From Gordonia crocea (GTDB lineage: Bacteria > Actinomycetota > Actinomycetes > Mycobacteriales > Mycobacteriaceae): a stretch of DNA of 64,000 nt. Positions 1 to 8,961 of the stretch are shown piece by piece. The translations under genes and the position numbers were made by a program. Each line of letters starts with the position of its first letter. The first letter of the stretch is position 1. The notes under the pieces were generated by a model. The model saw nothing but the letters and a program-made list of their open reading frames with translations. It did not search any database and was not told the DNA's origin. The stretch covers positions 248,001-312,000 of the forward strand of contig NZ_BJOU01000001.1 of the NCBI RefSeq assembly GCF_009932435.1, given 5' to 3'.

Positions 1-2
1 TG

Positions 3-317
3 ATGAGCCCGGGGAATCCCGCGTCGCCCGATTCCGCGGACGAGGTCGCCGCCGCCGAGACCGCATCCCTGTTGGCCGCCGTCCGGGCGCCCCAATCGGT
101 GGCGCTCGACGCGAACCGGTTGGCCCGGTGCCTGACCGCCAATCGGTTGGGCGACGTCGGCGTCGTCGGCGCCGGCTATCTCACCTACCGGGGCCGCCCC
201 GCCCAGGTGATCCTGACGCCGACCGGTCAGGCGGGCCGCTTCAACGCCCTGGTCACCACCAGGGACTGTGATGCCGGTAAACCGGGCACCCTGGCCCGCG
301 CCGTGGTCACCGAGTAG
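3..317 (+). CDS. C-terminal part of a SigM anti-sigma factor-like protein
   Basis: About 104 residues are visible and the frame is open to the left edge, so the true start probably lies outside the window. No catalytic motif is seen. The segment has an acidic, Ala-rich linker followed by a compact mixed alpha/beta tail. The call rests on position: in mycobacteria the gene directly before trxB2-trxC encodes RsmA, the anti-sigma factor of SigM, and this tail resembles that type of C-terminal region. The role, holding an ECF sigma factor inactive at the membrane, is inferred. Confidence 0.5.
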   Translation: MSPGNPASPDSADEVAAAETASLLAAVRAPQSVALDANRLARCLTANRLGDVGVVGAGYLTYRGRPAQVILTPTGQAGRFNALVTTRDCDAGKPGTLARAVVTE

Positions 318-335
318 CCACCCGCGCCCCCGACC

Positions 336-362
336 GGGAACATCGGGACCTACGCTGGTGTT
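336..362 (+). promoter_or_regulatory. SigH/SigR-type promoter for trxB-trxA
   Basis: GGGAAC at 336-341 is followed after exactly 18 bases by GTT at 360-362. This matches the actinobacterial redox-stress ECF consensus (GGAAY-N18-GTT), known to drive thioredoxin operons under SigR in Streptomyces and SigH in mycobacteria. A start near 370 would leave a leader of about 37 bases before the GTG of trxB. Confidence 0.62.
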
Positions 363-406
363 ACTGCCTGAGAGCACCGACGACCGACCCCGGAAGAGGA
401 TCCCCT

Positions 407-1387
407 GTGAGTTCCAGTTCTGAAGCCGAGAACCCCGTCCACGAGCTGATCATCGTGGGTTCCGGCCCCGCCGGCTACACCGCAGCCATCTACGCCGCCC
501 GGGCCGAGCTGGCCCCCGTGGTCTTCGAGGGCACCCAGTTCGGCGGCGCGCTGATGACCACCACCGAGGTGGAGAACTTCCCCGGTTTCCGCGAGGGGAT
601 CCAGGGCCCCGAGCTGATGGACGAGATGCGCGAGCAGGCGTTGCGATTCGGCGCCGACCTGCGCATGGAGGATGTCGACGCCATCCGCCTCAACGGCGAG
701 GTCAAAGAGGTCGAGGTCGGCGGCGAAGTCCACCGCGCCAAGGCCGTCATCCTGGCCATGGGTGCCGCTGCCCGCTACCTGGGCCTCGACGACGAGCAGC
801 GCCTCCTCGGCCGCGGCGTGTCGGCCTGTGCCACCTGCGACGGCTTCTTCTTCAAGGACAACGCGATCGCCGTCATCGGCGGCGGCGACTCGGCGATGGA
901 GGAAGCCACCTTCCTGACCAAGTTCGCCAGCAAGGTCTACCTGGTGCACCGCCGCGAGGAGTTCCGCGCGTCGAAGATCATGCTGGACCGCGCCAAGAAC
1001 AACCCGAAGATCGAGTTCGTCACCAACGCCGCGGTCGAGCGCCTCGTCGGCGATGATTCGCTGACCGGCCTGGTTCTCTCCGACACACGGACCGGGGAGG
1101 AGCGCGATCTGGACGTGACCGGAATGTTCGTCGCCATCGGTCATGACCCGCGCAGCAACCTGGTCGCCGGCCAGGTCGACCTCGACGCCGAGGGCTACGT
1201 GTTGACGCAGGGCCGCTCGAGCTACACCTCCATTCCCGGCGTCTTCGCGGCCGGCGACCTCGTCGACCACACCTACCGTCAGGCCATCACCGCCGCGGGC
1301 AGCGGGTGTGCGGCCGCCATCGACGCCGAGCGCTGGTTGGCCGAGCGGGCCGACCAACACACCTCAGACCGCGCCGCCGCGGTCTGA
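407..1387 (+). CDS. trxB: Thioredoxin-disulfide reductase
   Basis: Cytosolic flavoenzyme that transfers electrons from NADPH through FAD to thioredoxin. The 326-residue length is normal for the low-molecular-weight family. Visible motifs are the FAD-binding GSGPAG at about 18-23, the redox-active pair CATC at 141-144 within SACATCDG, the NADP-binding GGGDSA at about 158-163, and the C-terminal GVFAAGD FAD motif. The GTG start at 407 was chosen because AAGAGGA (395-401) is well spaced before it. It is followed 61 bases later by trxA, and an upstream ECF-type promoter suggests induction by thiol stress. Confidence 0.97.
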   Translation: MSSSSEAENPVHELIIVGSGPAGYTAAIYAARAELAPVVFEGTQFGGALMTTTEVENFPGFREGIQGPELMDEMREQALRFGADLRMEDVDAIRLNGEVKEVEVGGEVHRAKAVILAMGAAARYLGLDDEQRLLGRGVSACATCDGFFFKDNAIAVIGGGDSAMEEATFLTKFASKVYLVHRREEFRASKIMLDRAKNNPKIEFVTNAAVERLVGDDSLTGLVLSDTRTGEERDLDVTGMFVAIGHDPRSNLVAGQVDLDAEGYVLTQGRSSYTSIPGVFAAGDLVDHTYRQAITAAGSGCAAAIDAERWLAERADQHTSDRAAAV

Positions 1388-1448
1388 GTCCTTCCACGAC
1401 ACCCCGAGAACCCCGACACCACTGACAACCCGAGACAAAGGAACCGCA

Positions 1449-1781
1449 ATGGGCGCCCACACCACCGATGTCACCGACACCTCGTTTGCCGACGACGTGC
1501 TCGCCTCCGACAAGCCCGTGCTCGTCGACTTCTGGGCGACCTGGTGCGGTCCGTGCAAAATGGTCGCGCCGGTGCTGGAGGAGATCGCCCGCGACCACGG
1601 CGACAAACTCACCGTCGCCAAGGTCGATGTCGACGCCAATCCGGGCGTCGCGCGGGACTACTCGATCATGTCGATCCCGACGATGAAGCTCTTCTCCGGC
1701 GGCGAGGTCGTCAAGACCATTGTCGGTGCGAAGGGGAAGGCCGCCTTGCTGCGGGAACTGGACTCGGTGATCAACGGTTAA
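1449..1781 (+). CDS. trxA: Thioredoxin
   Basis: 110-residue thiol-disulfide carrier reduced by the adjacent TrxB. The canonical active site WCGPC lies at 32-36, preceded by the VDFWATWC strand-helix junction and followed by the conserved cis-proline region MSIPT. The ATG at 1449 has AAAGGAA immediately upstream; an in-frame extension to 1308 overlaps trxB and lacks thioredoxin features. Gene order trxB-trxA matches mycobacterial trxB2-trxC. Co-transcription from the ECF-type promoter ahead of trxB is likely. Confidence 0.97.
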   Translation: MGAHTTDVTDTSFADDVLASDKPVLVDFWATWCGPCKMVAPVLEEIARDHGDKLTVAKVDVDANPGVARDYSIMSIPTMKLFSGGEVVKTIVGAKGKAALLRELDSVING

Positions 1782-1963
1782 CCGATCGACCGACGTAGCT
1801 CGGCCGTGACCTGCACCGTTGTTTCGCCACCGGCGATCAAGTTGTGCTGTTCAGGGTCGGCTGACAGAATTGGTCGTCGACACCGGCGTCGTGATGCCCA
1901 GGCAGGGCCACACTTGGACCCGGGGATCATGGCCGATGAGCGGCCGAGGTGAGGAGCGCACGA

Positions 1964-3142
1964 ATGCCGAACTTCAGGCTTGGTGATCAGGATTCGGCCG
2001 TTGCCGAGATTCGAGCCATCCTGGTCGGGCACCAGTTGCTCCCCGATACCTCCGGCCCCGGCGACCTCACCACCGCCGCCGACGGCTGGGCCTCGCCGGA
2101 AGCCGTCTTCGATACCGCCCTCGACCACGCGGTCCGCGCCTTCCAGCAGCAGCGCGGCCTGATCGTCGATGGCGTCGTCGGGCCGGCCACCTACCGCGCG
2201 CTCCTCGAATCCTCCTACCATCTGGGCTCACGCGTCCTGCTCTACCGCCTGTCCTCCCCGATGACCGGTGACGACGTGGCCGCACTCCAAGCGCGGCTGC
2301 AAAACCTCGGCTACTACCCGAGTCTGGTCGACGGGATCTTCGGCGACAGCACCCATCGGGCCCTGTGCCGCTACCAGGAGGAGTACGGCCTCTCCTCGGA
2401 CGGCATCTGTGGCCCGGCGACCCTGCGCTCCCTGGAACGCCTGGGCAACCGCATTACCGGTGGGTCGCCGCACGCCATCCGCGAGGAGGAGCGCGTGCGC
2501 CGGTCCGGCCCGTTGCTCTCCGGCAAGCGCGTCTTGATCGATGCCGGCCACGGCGGCACCCACCCGCTCTCCGTCGGGTCGGTCGCCGAGCTCGAAGAAC
2601 GGATCCTCAACGACGTCGCCCACCGCTTGGAAGGGCGCATGGGGGCCGCGGGGATGGAGACCTTCCTGTCCCACGGTGTCGGGTCGGTGCCCGACGATTC
2701 CGAGCGGGCACAAACGGCCAACGCCGTTGACGCCGACCTCGTCATCGCGCTGCGCTGCGCCCATCACCCGACCGCGGCCGCAAGCGGCGTCGCCAGCTTC
2801 TACTTCGGGAACAACCACGGGTCCTACTCGACCATCGGCCGGAATCTCGCCAGCTACATCCAGCGCGAAATCGTCGCTCGCACAGGGCTTTACGACTGCC
2901 GCACCCACCCGCGCACCTGGTCGATCCTGCGCGAGACGCGGATGCCGACGGCACTCATCGACATCGGCTACGTCACCAATCCGACCGATGCCGCGTGGCT
3001 CGACGACCCGGCCCACCGCGACACCGTCGCCGAGGCCATCCTCATCGCAGTCAAGCGGGTCTACCTCCTGGGGGAGAACGACCGGCCCACCGGGACGTAC
3101 ACCTTCGCCGATCTGTTGGCCGCCGAGCGCGCCATCTCCTGA
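1964..3142 (+). CDS. cwlM: CwlM-like peptidoglycan synthesis regulator (amidase_3 homologue)
   Basis: 392 residues: two N-terminal peptidoglycan-binding-1 repeats (about 5-75 and 85-155), then an N-acetylmuramoyl-L-alanine amidase_3 domain. The amidase zinc site looks degraded. DAGHGG keeps the first His, but the position usually His in the SLHAN-like motif reads LRCAHH, and the usual catalytic Glu of the VEIGF-like motif is Asp (LIDIGYVTN). In mycobacteria CwlM is a cytoplasmic PknB substrate that activates MurA and binds FhaA. The Thr-rich C-terminal tail (RPTGTYTF) carrying those phosphosites in relatives is present here. The ATG at 1964 follows GAGGAG with a 7-base gap; the GTG at 1949 has no such site. 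Confidence 0.9.
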   Translation: MPNFRLGDQDSAVAEIRAILVGHQLLPDTSGPGDLTTAADGWASPEAVFDTALDHAVRAFQQQRGLIVDGVVGPATYRALLESSYHLGSRVLLYRLSSPMTGDDVAALQARLQNLGYYPSLVDGIFGDSTHRALCRYQEEYGLSSDGICGPATLRSLERLGNRITGGSPHAIREEERVRRSGPLLSGKRVLIDAGHGGTHPLSVGSVAELEERILNDVAHRLEGRMGAAGMETFLSHGVGSVPDDSERAQTANAVDADLVIALRCAHHPTAAASGVASFYFGNNHGSYSTIGRNLASYIQREIVARTGLYDCRTHPRTWSILRETRMPTALIDIGYVTNPTDAAWLDDPAHRDTVAEAILIAVKRVYLLGENDRPTGTYTFADLLAAERAIS

Positions 3143-3144
3143 CG

Positions 3145-3825
3145 CTAGCCGGGTGCCGGTTCCAGCGTCAGACCGGTATCGATCGTGATGCGCATCGCCG
3201 CCTCGACGACCAGCTTCTCCAGCGCGCCTTCGACGGCCGACTTCCAACCCAGCCCTTCGTCGAGGGCGAGTCGATAGCGCGGAAACCGATGGTGCGGCGC
3301 GACCAACTCAAAACCCGAGTCGGCGAGGAACTGCGCGTCGATCAGGCAGTCGGGGCAGATGTCCTCGTCGACGCCGGCCGACCCGGTCAGTCCGAAGGCC
3401 TCCACCGCGCGGACGCCACGCTGAACGAGATCGGCGACGACGGAGTCGAGCAGTATCGCCTTCGCCTCGTCGAAGCCGGCGTCGACCCGCAGCGAGGTGA
3501 GCAGAACCGCGTCGGCGCTGACGGGCGAGGTGGGGAAGTGGGCCGCCCGCGGGACCCGCAGCGGTGGAGCGTAGAACGCCGTGCCGACGACGCGCCGACC
3601 ACCGGGTGACGCAGCCTCACCGCGACGGATCACATTCGGCCCGTTCTCCGCGAGCTGGGCACACGTACCCCATTCCAGGAGGAGTCCTGAGGTCCAGGCC
3701 TCCTTGTCGAACTCGCTGATCCGAACACCGGCGCTCGGGTCGACTTCCCAGAAGACGCACTCGCGGACGTGGCGCGGTAACCGCTCAAAACCACCGATGT
3801 CGAGGGGGAGGAGCCGGATTCCCAT
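3145..3825 (-). CDS. GNAT-like acetyltransferase domain protein (Rv3916c-like)
   Basis: 226 residues. Its place between cwlM and parB, convergent with cwlM, matches Rv3916c of M. tuberculosis, and the sequence has the same character: an N-terminal LPxHVRECVFWE motif, a strand-helix segment around LLTSLRVDAGFDEAKAIL, and a Cys pair (CPDC) near residue 158. It looks like a divergent GNAT fold, but the canonical acetyl-CoA loop is not obvious. The substrate is unknown. It ends two bases after cwlM on the opposite strand. Confidence 0.75.
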   Translation of the reverse strand: MGIRLLPLDIGGFERLPRHVRECVFWEVDPSAGVRISEFDKEAWTSGLLLEWGTCAQLAENGPNVIRRGEAASPGGRRVVGTAFYAPPLRVPRAAHFPTSPVSADAVLLTSLRVDAGFDEAKAILLDSVVADLVQRGVRAVEAFGLTGSAGVDEDICPDCLIDAQFLADSGFELVAPHHRFPRYRLALDEGLGWKSAVEGALEKLVVEAAMRITIDTGLTLEPAPG

Positions 3826-3912
3826 CGGAACTACCCCATCCCCGACTGCGAAACGCGAAAGCTATTGTCCCACAAGAGGTTTCGCTTCACGCTTCGCTTC
3901 TTTCTCAGTTGT

Positions 3913-3925
3913 CGTCACAGTGACG
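3913..3925. promoter_or_regulatory. Short perfect palindrome between parB and the acetyltransferase gene
   Basis: CGTCAC-A-GTGACG has perfect 6-base arms around a single base. It sits downstream of the parB stop and upstream of the acetyltransferase gene, both on the minus strand. It could be an operator for the acetyltransferase gene. There is no match to a regulator I recognise. Confidence 0.25.
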
Positions 3926-3962
3926 TTACGAGGTGGTGTCGCAGTATCGGGAAAACTCGCCG

Positions 3963-4976
3963 CTATTTTGCCAATTCGGCGACGATCCGCTCGAGATCCT
4001 CGACCGACCCGAACTCGACCACGATCTTGCCCTTGCGCTTGCCGAGGCTGACCGTCACCCGGGTGTCCAAGCGATCCGACAGCCGCTCGGCCACGTCCTG
4101 GAGACCCGGCATGACCATCTGCTTGCGCTTCGCCGACGGCACCGGAGCCTCCGGACCGTCGCCTCGGTTCGCCAGCGTGACCGCCTCCTCGGTGGCGCGC
4201 ACCGACAGACCTTCAGCCACGATCCGTGCGGCGAGGGCCTCCTGCGCCTCCGTGCCCGCGTCGAGTGAAAGCAGCGCGCGGGCATGCCCGGCGGACAGCA
4301 CACCGGCCGCCACCCGGCGCTGGACCGCCACCGGAAGCTTGAGAAGCCGGATCATGTTGGTGATGACCGGCCGCGAGCGTCCGATCCGGCTCGCCAACTC
4401 CTCCTGCGTGACATCGAATTCTTCGAGGAGTTGTTGGTAGGCGGCCGCCTCTTCCAGCGGGTTGAGCTGTGCCCGATGGATGTTCTCCAACAGCGCATCG
4501 CGCAGCATGTCACCGTCGGCGGTCTCGCGCACGATGGCCGGAATCGTCTCGAGGCCGGCCTCCTGCGAGGCCCGCCAGCGCCGCTCGCCCATGACGAGTT
4601 GATACTCGACCTCGCCCTGCGCGACCGGGAGCCGTCGGACCACGATCGGCTGCATGAGGCCGAACTCCCGGATCGAGAAGACGAGCTCGTTGAGCGCCTC
4701 TTCATCGAAGACCGTCCGGGGCTGTTGGGGGTTCGGCTGGATCTGGGTCGGCCGCAGCTCCCGGTAGACCGCACCGACCTCGTCGCCGATCGGGGCATCC
4801 GACGCAGTGGCCGTCGCCTCGGTCGCCGGGGGAGTCGGTCCGGTACCGATCACGACGTCGGCCGCCGCTGCGCCCATCCGCTGGGTGCCCATCGTCGTGG
4901 GCTCCTCCGGACCGGTGGGGATGAGTGCGGCCAGACCGCGACCCAGACCGCCCTTGCGCTGATTGTCTCGACTCAT
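3963..4976 (-). CDS. parB: Chromosome-partitioning protein ParB
   Basis: 337-residue CTPase that loads on parS and spreads to form the origin partition complex. The N-terminal segment ([13 protein letters not shown]) is the usual ParA-interacting region. The central domain carries the CTP/parS-binding GERRWRAS motif and a helix-turn-helix region around [16 protein letters not shown], and a C-terminal dimerisation domain ends in [16 protein letters not shown]. It is preceded by parA with 12 bases between them, so the two are probably co-transcribed. Three parS sites lie within 3 kb. Confidence 0.96.
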   Translation of the reverse strand: MSRDNQRKGGLGRGLAALIPTGPEEPTTMGTQRMGAAAADVVIGTGPTPPATEATATASDAPIGDEVGAVYRELRPTQIQPNPQQPRTVFDEEALNELVFSIREFGLMQPIVVRRLPVAQGEVEYQLVMGERRWRASQEAGLETIPAIVRETADGDMLRDALLENIHRAQLNPLEEAAAYQQLLEEFDVTQEELASRIGRSRPVITNMIRLLKLPVAVQRRVAAGVLSAGHARALLSLDAGTEAQEALAARIVAEGLSVRATEEAVTLANRGDGPEAPVPSAKRKQMVMPGLQDVAERLSDRLDTRVTVSLGKRKGKIVVEFGSVEDLERIVAELAK

Positions 4977-4988
4977 CAGGATCTCCTC

Positions 4989-5936
4989 CTAGCGGGCGGC
5001 GCCGTCGGTGGCCGCACCGGCGATCGCGAATTCTCGGGCAGCGTCCACGTAGCTCATCGCGCCACGCGAACCGGGGTCGTAGTCGATGATGGTCATCCCG
5101 AAGCCAGGAGCCTCGGAGACCTTCACACTGCGCGGCACGATCGTCTTGAGCACCTTCTCGCCGAAGTGGCGGCGAACCTCCTCGGCCACCTGATCGGCGA
5201 GCTTCGTCCGGCCGTCGTACATGGTGAGTAAGACCGTCGAGACGTGGAGATCGGGATTCAGGTGTGCCTGGACCAACTCGATGTTGCGCAGCAGCTGCCC
5301 GACACCCTCCAGCGCGTAGTACTCGCACTGGATCGGAATGAGGACCTCCTTGGCCGCAACCATCGCGTTGACGGTCAGCAGACCCAGCGACGGGGGGCAG
5401 TCGATGAACACGTAGTCGAACCCGTGACGGGCGAGCGCCTCGGCGTTGAGCGCATTCTTCAACCGGTTCTCGCGAGCGACGAGGGAGACCAACTCGATCT
5501 CGGCACCGGCCAGGTCCAGGGTCGCGGGCACGCACCACAGGCTCTCGTGTGCCGGACTCTGCTGTGCCGCCCCATCCAGGGTCGCCTCGCCCAGCAGCAG
5601 TTCGTACACCGACGAGATGTCGGGTCGACGGTGGTCAATCCCCAGCGCCGTGCTGGCGTTGCCCTGTGGGTCGAGGTCGACGACGAGGACGCGGAGTCCG
5701 TGGATCGCCAGGGCGGCCGCCAGGTTCACCGCCGTGGTCGTCTTGCCCACGCCGCCCTTCTGGTTGGCCACCGTGATGATCCGGGTGGACGCAGGGCGGG
5801 GGAGTGGCGGGGTGCCACCCGGGGTGAGGATCTCGCTGGCCCGCGCCGCAGCGGCCGCGATCGGGGTGTCGGCGAAGCCGTCCGTCCCCCCGTTGGCCGA
5901 CGTTTCACGTGAAACATTCGGTTGGTTACTCGGCAC
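4989..5936 (-). CDS. parA: Chromosome-partitioning ATPase ParA
   Basis: 315-residue Walker-type ATPase that moves ParB-origin complexes. The deviant Walker A KGGVGKTT spans about 60-67, followed by VDLDPQGNAS (switch I) and the DCPPSLG (Walker B/switch II) motif. A roughly 50-residue N-terminal extension precedes the core. The GTG start at 5936 has AAAGGA about 9 bases upstream. Unusually, codons 7-12 (N-V-S-R-E-T) are written by a perfect parS site, so the ParB binding site lies inside the parA reading frame. Confidence 0.96.
   Translation of the reverse strand: MPSNQPNVSRETSANGGTDGFADTPIAAAAARASEILTPGGTPPLPRPASTRIITVANQKGGVGKTTTAVNLAAALAIHGLRVLVVDLDPQGNASTALGIDHRRPDISSVYELLLGEATLDGAAQQSPAHESLWCVPATLDLAGAEIELVSLVARENRLKNALNAEALARHGFDYVFIDCPPSLGLLTVNAMVAAKEVLIPIQCEYYALEGVGQLLRNIELVQAHLNPDLHVSTVLLTMYDGRTKLADQVAEEVRRHFGEKVLKTIVPRSVKVSEAPGFGMTIIDYDPGSRGAMSYVDAAREFAIAGAATDGAAR
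5902..5915. promoter_or_regulatory. parS site 1, inside the 5' end of parA
   Basis: Perfect 14-base core GTTTCACGTGAAAC, matching the conserved bacterial parS consensus. It lies within parA codons 7-12. Confidence 0.9.
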
Positions 5937-6011
5937 GCTCGTCCATCCTTTGGTCGTTCATGATTGTTCTATTCTGCGCCTGCCGTCCGACACGGACAAC
6001 GGCGGGCATCG

Positions 6012-6698
6012 CTATCGTCCGCGTTGTGGATCTCGCCGACGACGCCCGCTCGCGGGCCTCTTGGACTGCTGTGCGGTCCGGGTCCCGACGACCAGCGTCG
6101 TCGGATCGGCCAGGACCTTCTCGCCGGCCGTGGCGACCCTCAAGTCCGTGATTCCGGCCGCCTCACACGACTGCCGGTGCTGATCGATCTCCTGCTGTGC
6201 ACTGGCGCCCTTCATCGCCACCAGTCGCCCGCCGGCCCGGATCAACGGAGCCGACCAGCCGACCAGCCGATCGAGGGGAGCGACAGCGCGAGACGTCACG
6301 GCGTCGGCATCACCGTGATTGGCAACCACGGTCGGCTCCTCAGCCCGGCCCCGGACGACGGTCACGTTGTCCAGTCCCAGCGCCTCGACGACCTCGTCCA
6401 GAAAGGTCGTGCGCCGGAGGAGTGGCTCAACGAGGACGATCGTCAGATCGGGTCGGGCGATGGCCACGGGTATCCCGGGCAGTCCGGCGCCACTGCCGAT
6501 GTCGACGACTCGCTCGCCCTCGTCGAAGAGTTCCCCGACGACGGCGCAATTGAGGATGTGCCGGTCCCAGAGTCGGGGAGTCTCGCGGGGCCCGATCAGT
6601 CCCCGGGTCACCGCAGCCTCCGCGAGCCATCCGTGATACCCGATGGCGGTGTCGATCCGTTCGCCAAACACAGATTCGGCCGTCTCCGGTATCGGCAC
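6012..6698 (-). CDS. rsmG: 16S rRNA (guanine-N7)-methyltransferase RsmG
   Basis: About 228 residues with the Rossmann S-adenosylmethionine motif [16 protein letters not shown] and the family signature [17 protein letters not shown]. It methylates G527 of 16S rRNA (E. coli numbering). The start was set at the GTG at 6698 because [12 protein letters not shown] aligns with the start of mycobacterial Gid, and AAGGGGAG lies just upstream. The frame is open to 6770, but that extension runs through two parS sites and encodes a repeat of N-V-S-R-E-T-like residues, so I treat it as non-coding. GTG 6716 is a weaker alternative. Confidence 0.93.
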   Translation of the reverse strand: MPIPETAESVFGERIDTAIGYHGWLAEAAVTRGLIGPRETPRLWDRHILNCAVVGELFDEGERVVDIGSGAGLPGIPVAIARPDLTIVLVEPLLRRTTFLDEVVEALGLDNVTVVRGRAEEPTVVANHGDADAVTSRAVAPLDRLVGWSAPLIRAGGRLVAMKGASAQQEIDQHRQSCEAAGITDLRVATAGEKVLADPTTLVVGTRTAQQSKRPASGRRRRDPQRGR

Positions 6699-6717
6699 TC
6701 TCTCCCCTTCGCTCACC

Positions 6718-6731
6718 GTTTCACGTGAAAC
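6718..6731. promoter_or_regulatory. parS site 2, just upstream of rsmG
   Basis: Perfect GTTTCACGTGAAAC core. It is 37 bases centre to centre from parS site 3. Confidence 0.9.
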
Positions 6732-6754
6732 ATTTCGGCTCACCGCGCCCCGAT

Positions 6755-6768
6755 GTTTCACGTGAAAC
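6755..6768. promoter_or_regulatory. parS site 3, upstream of rsmG
   Basis: Perfect core, and the full 16-base consensus TGTTTCACGTGAAACA is present at 6754-6769. Together with site 2 it forms a closely spaced pair about 3.1 kb from dnaA. Confidence 0.92.
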
Positions 6769-6809
6769 ATCGAGAATCACATGGTTGTCATTCACGGCCA
6801 TCGAACCGA

Positions 6810-6839
6810 GAAAGGCCCCGGCAAACGCCGGGACCTTTC
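6810..6839 (-). terminator. Hairpin between jag and rsmG
   Basis: GAAAGG-CCCGGC-type stem of 12 base pairs with one mismatch around an AAAC loop, 25 bases after the jag stop. The tail on the minus strand is only moderately T-rich. It is most likely a terminator or attenuator separating the rpmH-jag run from rsmG-parA-parB. Confidence 0.6.
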
Positions 6840-6864
6840 CGTAGATCGCTTGTGTGGTTCTAGC

Positions 6865-7518
6865 TTACGACACCTTGATAACGACGACGCGTCGCTTGGG
6901 CTCCGCCCCTTCGCTCTCGCTGACGACCCCGTCGACAACGGCGACGGCATCGTGGACGATCTTGCGCTCGAAAGGCGTCATCGGGTCGAGCGCCTCCCGC
7001 TCACCGCTGGCCAACACGCGCTGCGCGACCTCGGTGCCCAAGCCGGCGAGTCGCTCCCGGCGATCCGCGCGCCACCGGGCGATGTCGAGCATCAGGCGGC
7101 TGCGATCACCGGTGGCCTGCTGCACCGCCAGGCGGGTGAGCTCTTGCAGAGCATCGAGCACCTCTCCGCGACGGCCGACCAGCTTGGCCAAATCCTTGCC
7201 ACCATCGATACTCACGATCGCGCGGTCGCCGTCGACATCCAGATCGATGTCACCGTCGAAGTCGAGAAGGTCGAGGAGCTGCTCGAGGTAGTCGCCGGCG
7301 ATCTCACCTTCCTCGACCAACCGGTCTTCGTCGTCGAGCTCCTCCTCGTCGGCGGCAGGCGAGTCGGCGCCACTCGAGGCGGGGGCGGGGGCCTCAGCGG
7401 TCTCGCCATCGCGAGCCTCGGTCTCGTCGGCAGCCACTGCCTCTGTGGCACCTGCCTCGTCAACCGCTGCCTGGTCCTCGGTGACGGCTTCTTCTGGAAT
7501 CTGCGCATCAGCAGTCAT
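6865..7518 (-). CDS. jag: Jag/KhpB-type RNA-binding protein (KH + R3H)
   Basis: 217 residues. The first 80 are Glu/Ala-rich and look disordered. A KH-like domain follows (about 85-150, with the VGRRGEVLDALQ loop), then an R3H domain ending in RRVVVIKV. The family binds RNA and in other bacteria acts with KhpA in cell-wall and division control. It follows yidC with 46 bases between, the usual rpmH-rnpA-yidD-yidC-jag order. The matching mycobacterial gene is Rv3920c. Confidence 0.9.
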   Translation of the reverse strand: MTADAQIPEEAVTEDQAAVDEAGATEAVAADETEARDGETAEAPAPASSGADSPAADEEELDDEDRLVEEGEIAGDYLEQLLDLLDFDGDIDLDVDGDRAIVSIDGGKDLAKLVGRRGEVLDALQELTRLAVQQATGDRSRLMLDIARWRADRRERLAGLGTEVAQRVLASGEREALDPMTPFERKIVHDAVAVVDGVVSESEGAEPKRRVVVIKVS

Positions 7519-7564
7519 TGGGGGTCTCCTCTATCTCAATGCGAAACGAATGTGGGGGAGGGGC

Positions 7565-8716
7565 TCAGCGGCCCTTCTTCTTTCTGGCCGCTTGACGGTT
7601 CTTCTTCGAGCCGGCGGCCTTCCCCTTCGCCGCAGCCTGCTTGGGCTGCTTCTGGCTGTTCTGGCTGCCCGACTTGTTCGTCGTCTTGGTCCCCGTCGTC
7701 GACGACGCCTCACTCTCGGCGGTCTCCGCCTCCGAAGGGGACTCGATTTCATCCTTGAGTGGAACAGCATCGTCGTCGCGCTTGGTCCGGTCTGGGCGGG
7801 CTCCCGGCTTGGGTGCGTTGGCTTTGTTCTTCTCCAGCTTTGCCTGGCGCGCTTCTTCTTCCTCGCGCTCGATGCGGCCGAAGACCAGGTGCTGCTGACC
7901 GTAGGTCCAGATGTTGTTGCTGACCCAGTAGAGCAGGATCGCGACGGGGAAGAACGGACCGGACACCAGGATGCCGAGCGGGAACACGTACTGCGACAGC
8001 ATGTTCATGATCCGCGTCTGCTGACTCTCCAGCGCTGCCGCAGGCTGGCGCTTCACCGAGGCGCGGGCGTTCAGGTAGGTCATGAGCGAGGCGACGATCA
8101 TGATCGGTACGACGACGGCGACGATGCCGATGCGGGTGAACTGCGGGGCACCATGCGTCAGGAACGCATTCCACTGGTCGCTGTCCTGCTTCATCGTGAC
8201 GAACGAGCCGAGCGGCACCCCGAAGATCCGGGCCTCGAGGAAGTTGGCGACGTCGGCAGGACTGAAGAAGTAGTTCCCGTGCTTCAGGTTCTCTTCCACG
8301 CTCATGGTCTCCATGCGCATCCCCATCTGACCGCCGGTGCGGTTGAAGGAGCGCAACACATGGAAGAGACCGATGAAGACCGGGATCTGCATGAACATCG
8401 GCAGGCAGCCGAGGAGCGGGTTGAAGCCGTGCTCGCGCTGCAGCTTCTGCATCTCCTCGGCCATCTTGACCTGATCCTTGCCGTACTTCTTGCGGATGGC
8501 CTGCATCTGCGGCTGGATCTCTTGCATCTTCTTCGTCGTCTGGATCTGCTTGACGAAGGGCTTGTACAGGATGGCGCGCAGGGTGAACACCAGGAAGACC
8601 ACCGACAGGGCCCACGCAATACCGTTGCCGTTCGGGGTATCGGGGGTGATGTGGTCGAAGAGCCAGTGCCAGACCCACATGATCCCGGACACCGGGTAAT
8701 AGATGATGTTCAGCAC
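7565..8716 (-). CDS. yidC: Membrane protein insertase YidC
   Basis: 383-residue integral membrane insertase that works alone or with SecYEG. An N-terminal hydrophobic segment (about 1-20) is followed by the conserved 60KD_IMP core (about 35-270) containing LFHVLRSF and the long amphipathic [13 protein letters not shown] stretch. The C-terminal 100 residues are highly charged and end in an Arg/Lys cluster ([13 protein letters not shown]), which in this family interacts with ribosomes. The start overlaps the end of yidD by 7 bases, implying translational coupling. Confidence 0.95.
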   Translation of the reverse strand: MLNIIYYPVSGIMWVWHWLFDHITPDTPNGNGIAWALSVVFLVFTLRAILYKPFVKQIQTTKKMQEIQPQMQAIRKKYGKDQVKMAEEMQKLQREHGFNPLLGCLPMFMQIPVFIGLFHVLRSFNRTGGQMGMRMETMSVEENLKHGNYFFSPADVANFLEARIFGVPLGSFVTMKQDSDQWNAFLTHGAPQFTRIGIVAVVVPIMIVASLMTYLNARASVKRQPAAALESQQTRIMNMLSQYVFPLGILVSGPFFPVAILLYWVSNNIWTYGQQHLVFGRIEREEEEARQAKLEKNKANAPKPGARPDRTKRDDDAVPLKDEIESPSEAETAESEASSTTGTKTTNKSGSQNSQKQPKQAAAKGKAAGSKKNRQAARKKKGR

Positions 8717-8961
8717 GTTGTTTCCAGTCCCTTACTGCGATGGTTCCGATGAGCCGGAACGGGGTCATATCCGGGTTTGTGCCACGGACCGCACTTGGCC
8801 AGTCGAACCACCGACAGCCAGGTGCCGTAGAGGAATCCGTGTTCCGTCAGTGCCTCAACCGCGTAGGCACTGCAGGTTGGTTCGAAGCGGCAGGTCGGCA
8901 GCCGAGTCGGCGAGATCCACACCTGATAGAAGCGGATCATCGCGATCAGAACTCGACTCAT
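8710..8961 (-). CDS. yidD: Membrane protein insertion efficiency factor YidD
   Basis: 83 residues with the family signature: an amphipathic N-terminal helix ([11 protein letters not shown]), the Cys-bearing [15 protein letters not shown] core and the [15 protein letters not shown]-terminal motif. It assists insertion of YidC/Sec substrates at the inner face of the membrane. It overlaps rnpA by 4 bases (ATGA) and yidC by 7, so the three genes are translationally coupled. Confidence 0.94.
   Translation of the reverse strand: MSRVLIAMIRFYQVWISPTRLPTCRFEPTCSAYAVEALTEHGFLYGTWLSVVRLAKCGPWHKPGYDPVPAHRNHRSKGLETTC

Noticed and set aside
6698-6770. Longer RsmG N-terminus starting inside parS site 3
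   Set aside because: The extension is made of two parS palindromes, has no ribosome site and does not match mycobacterial Gid; kept only as an alternative.
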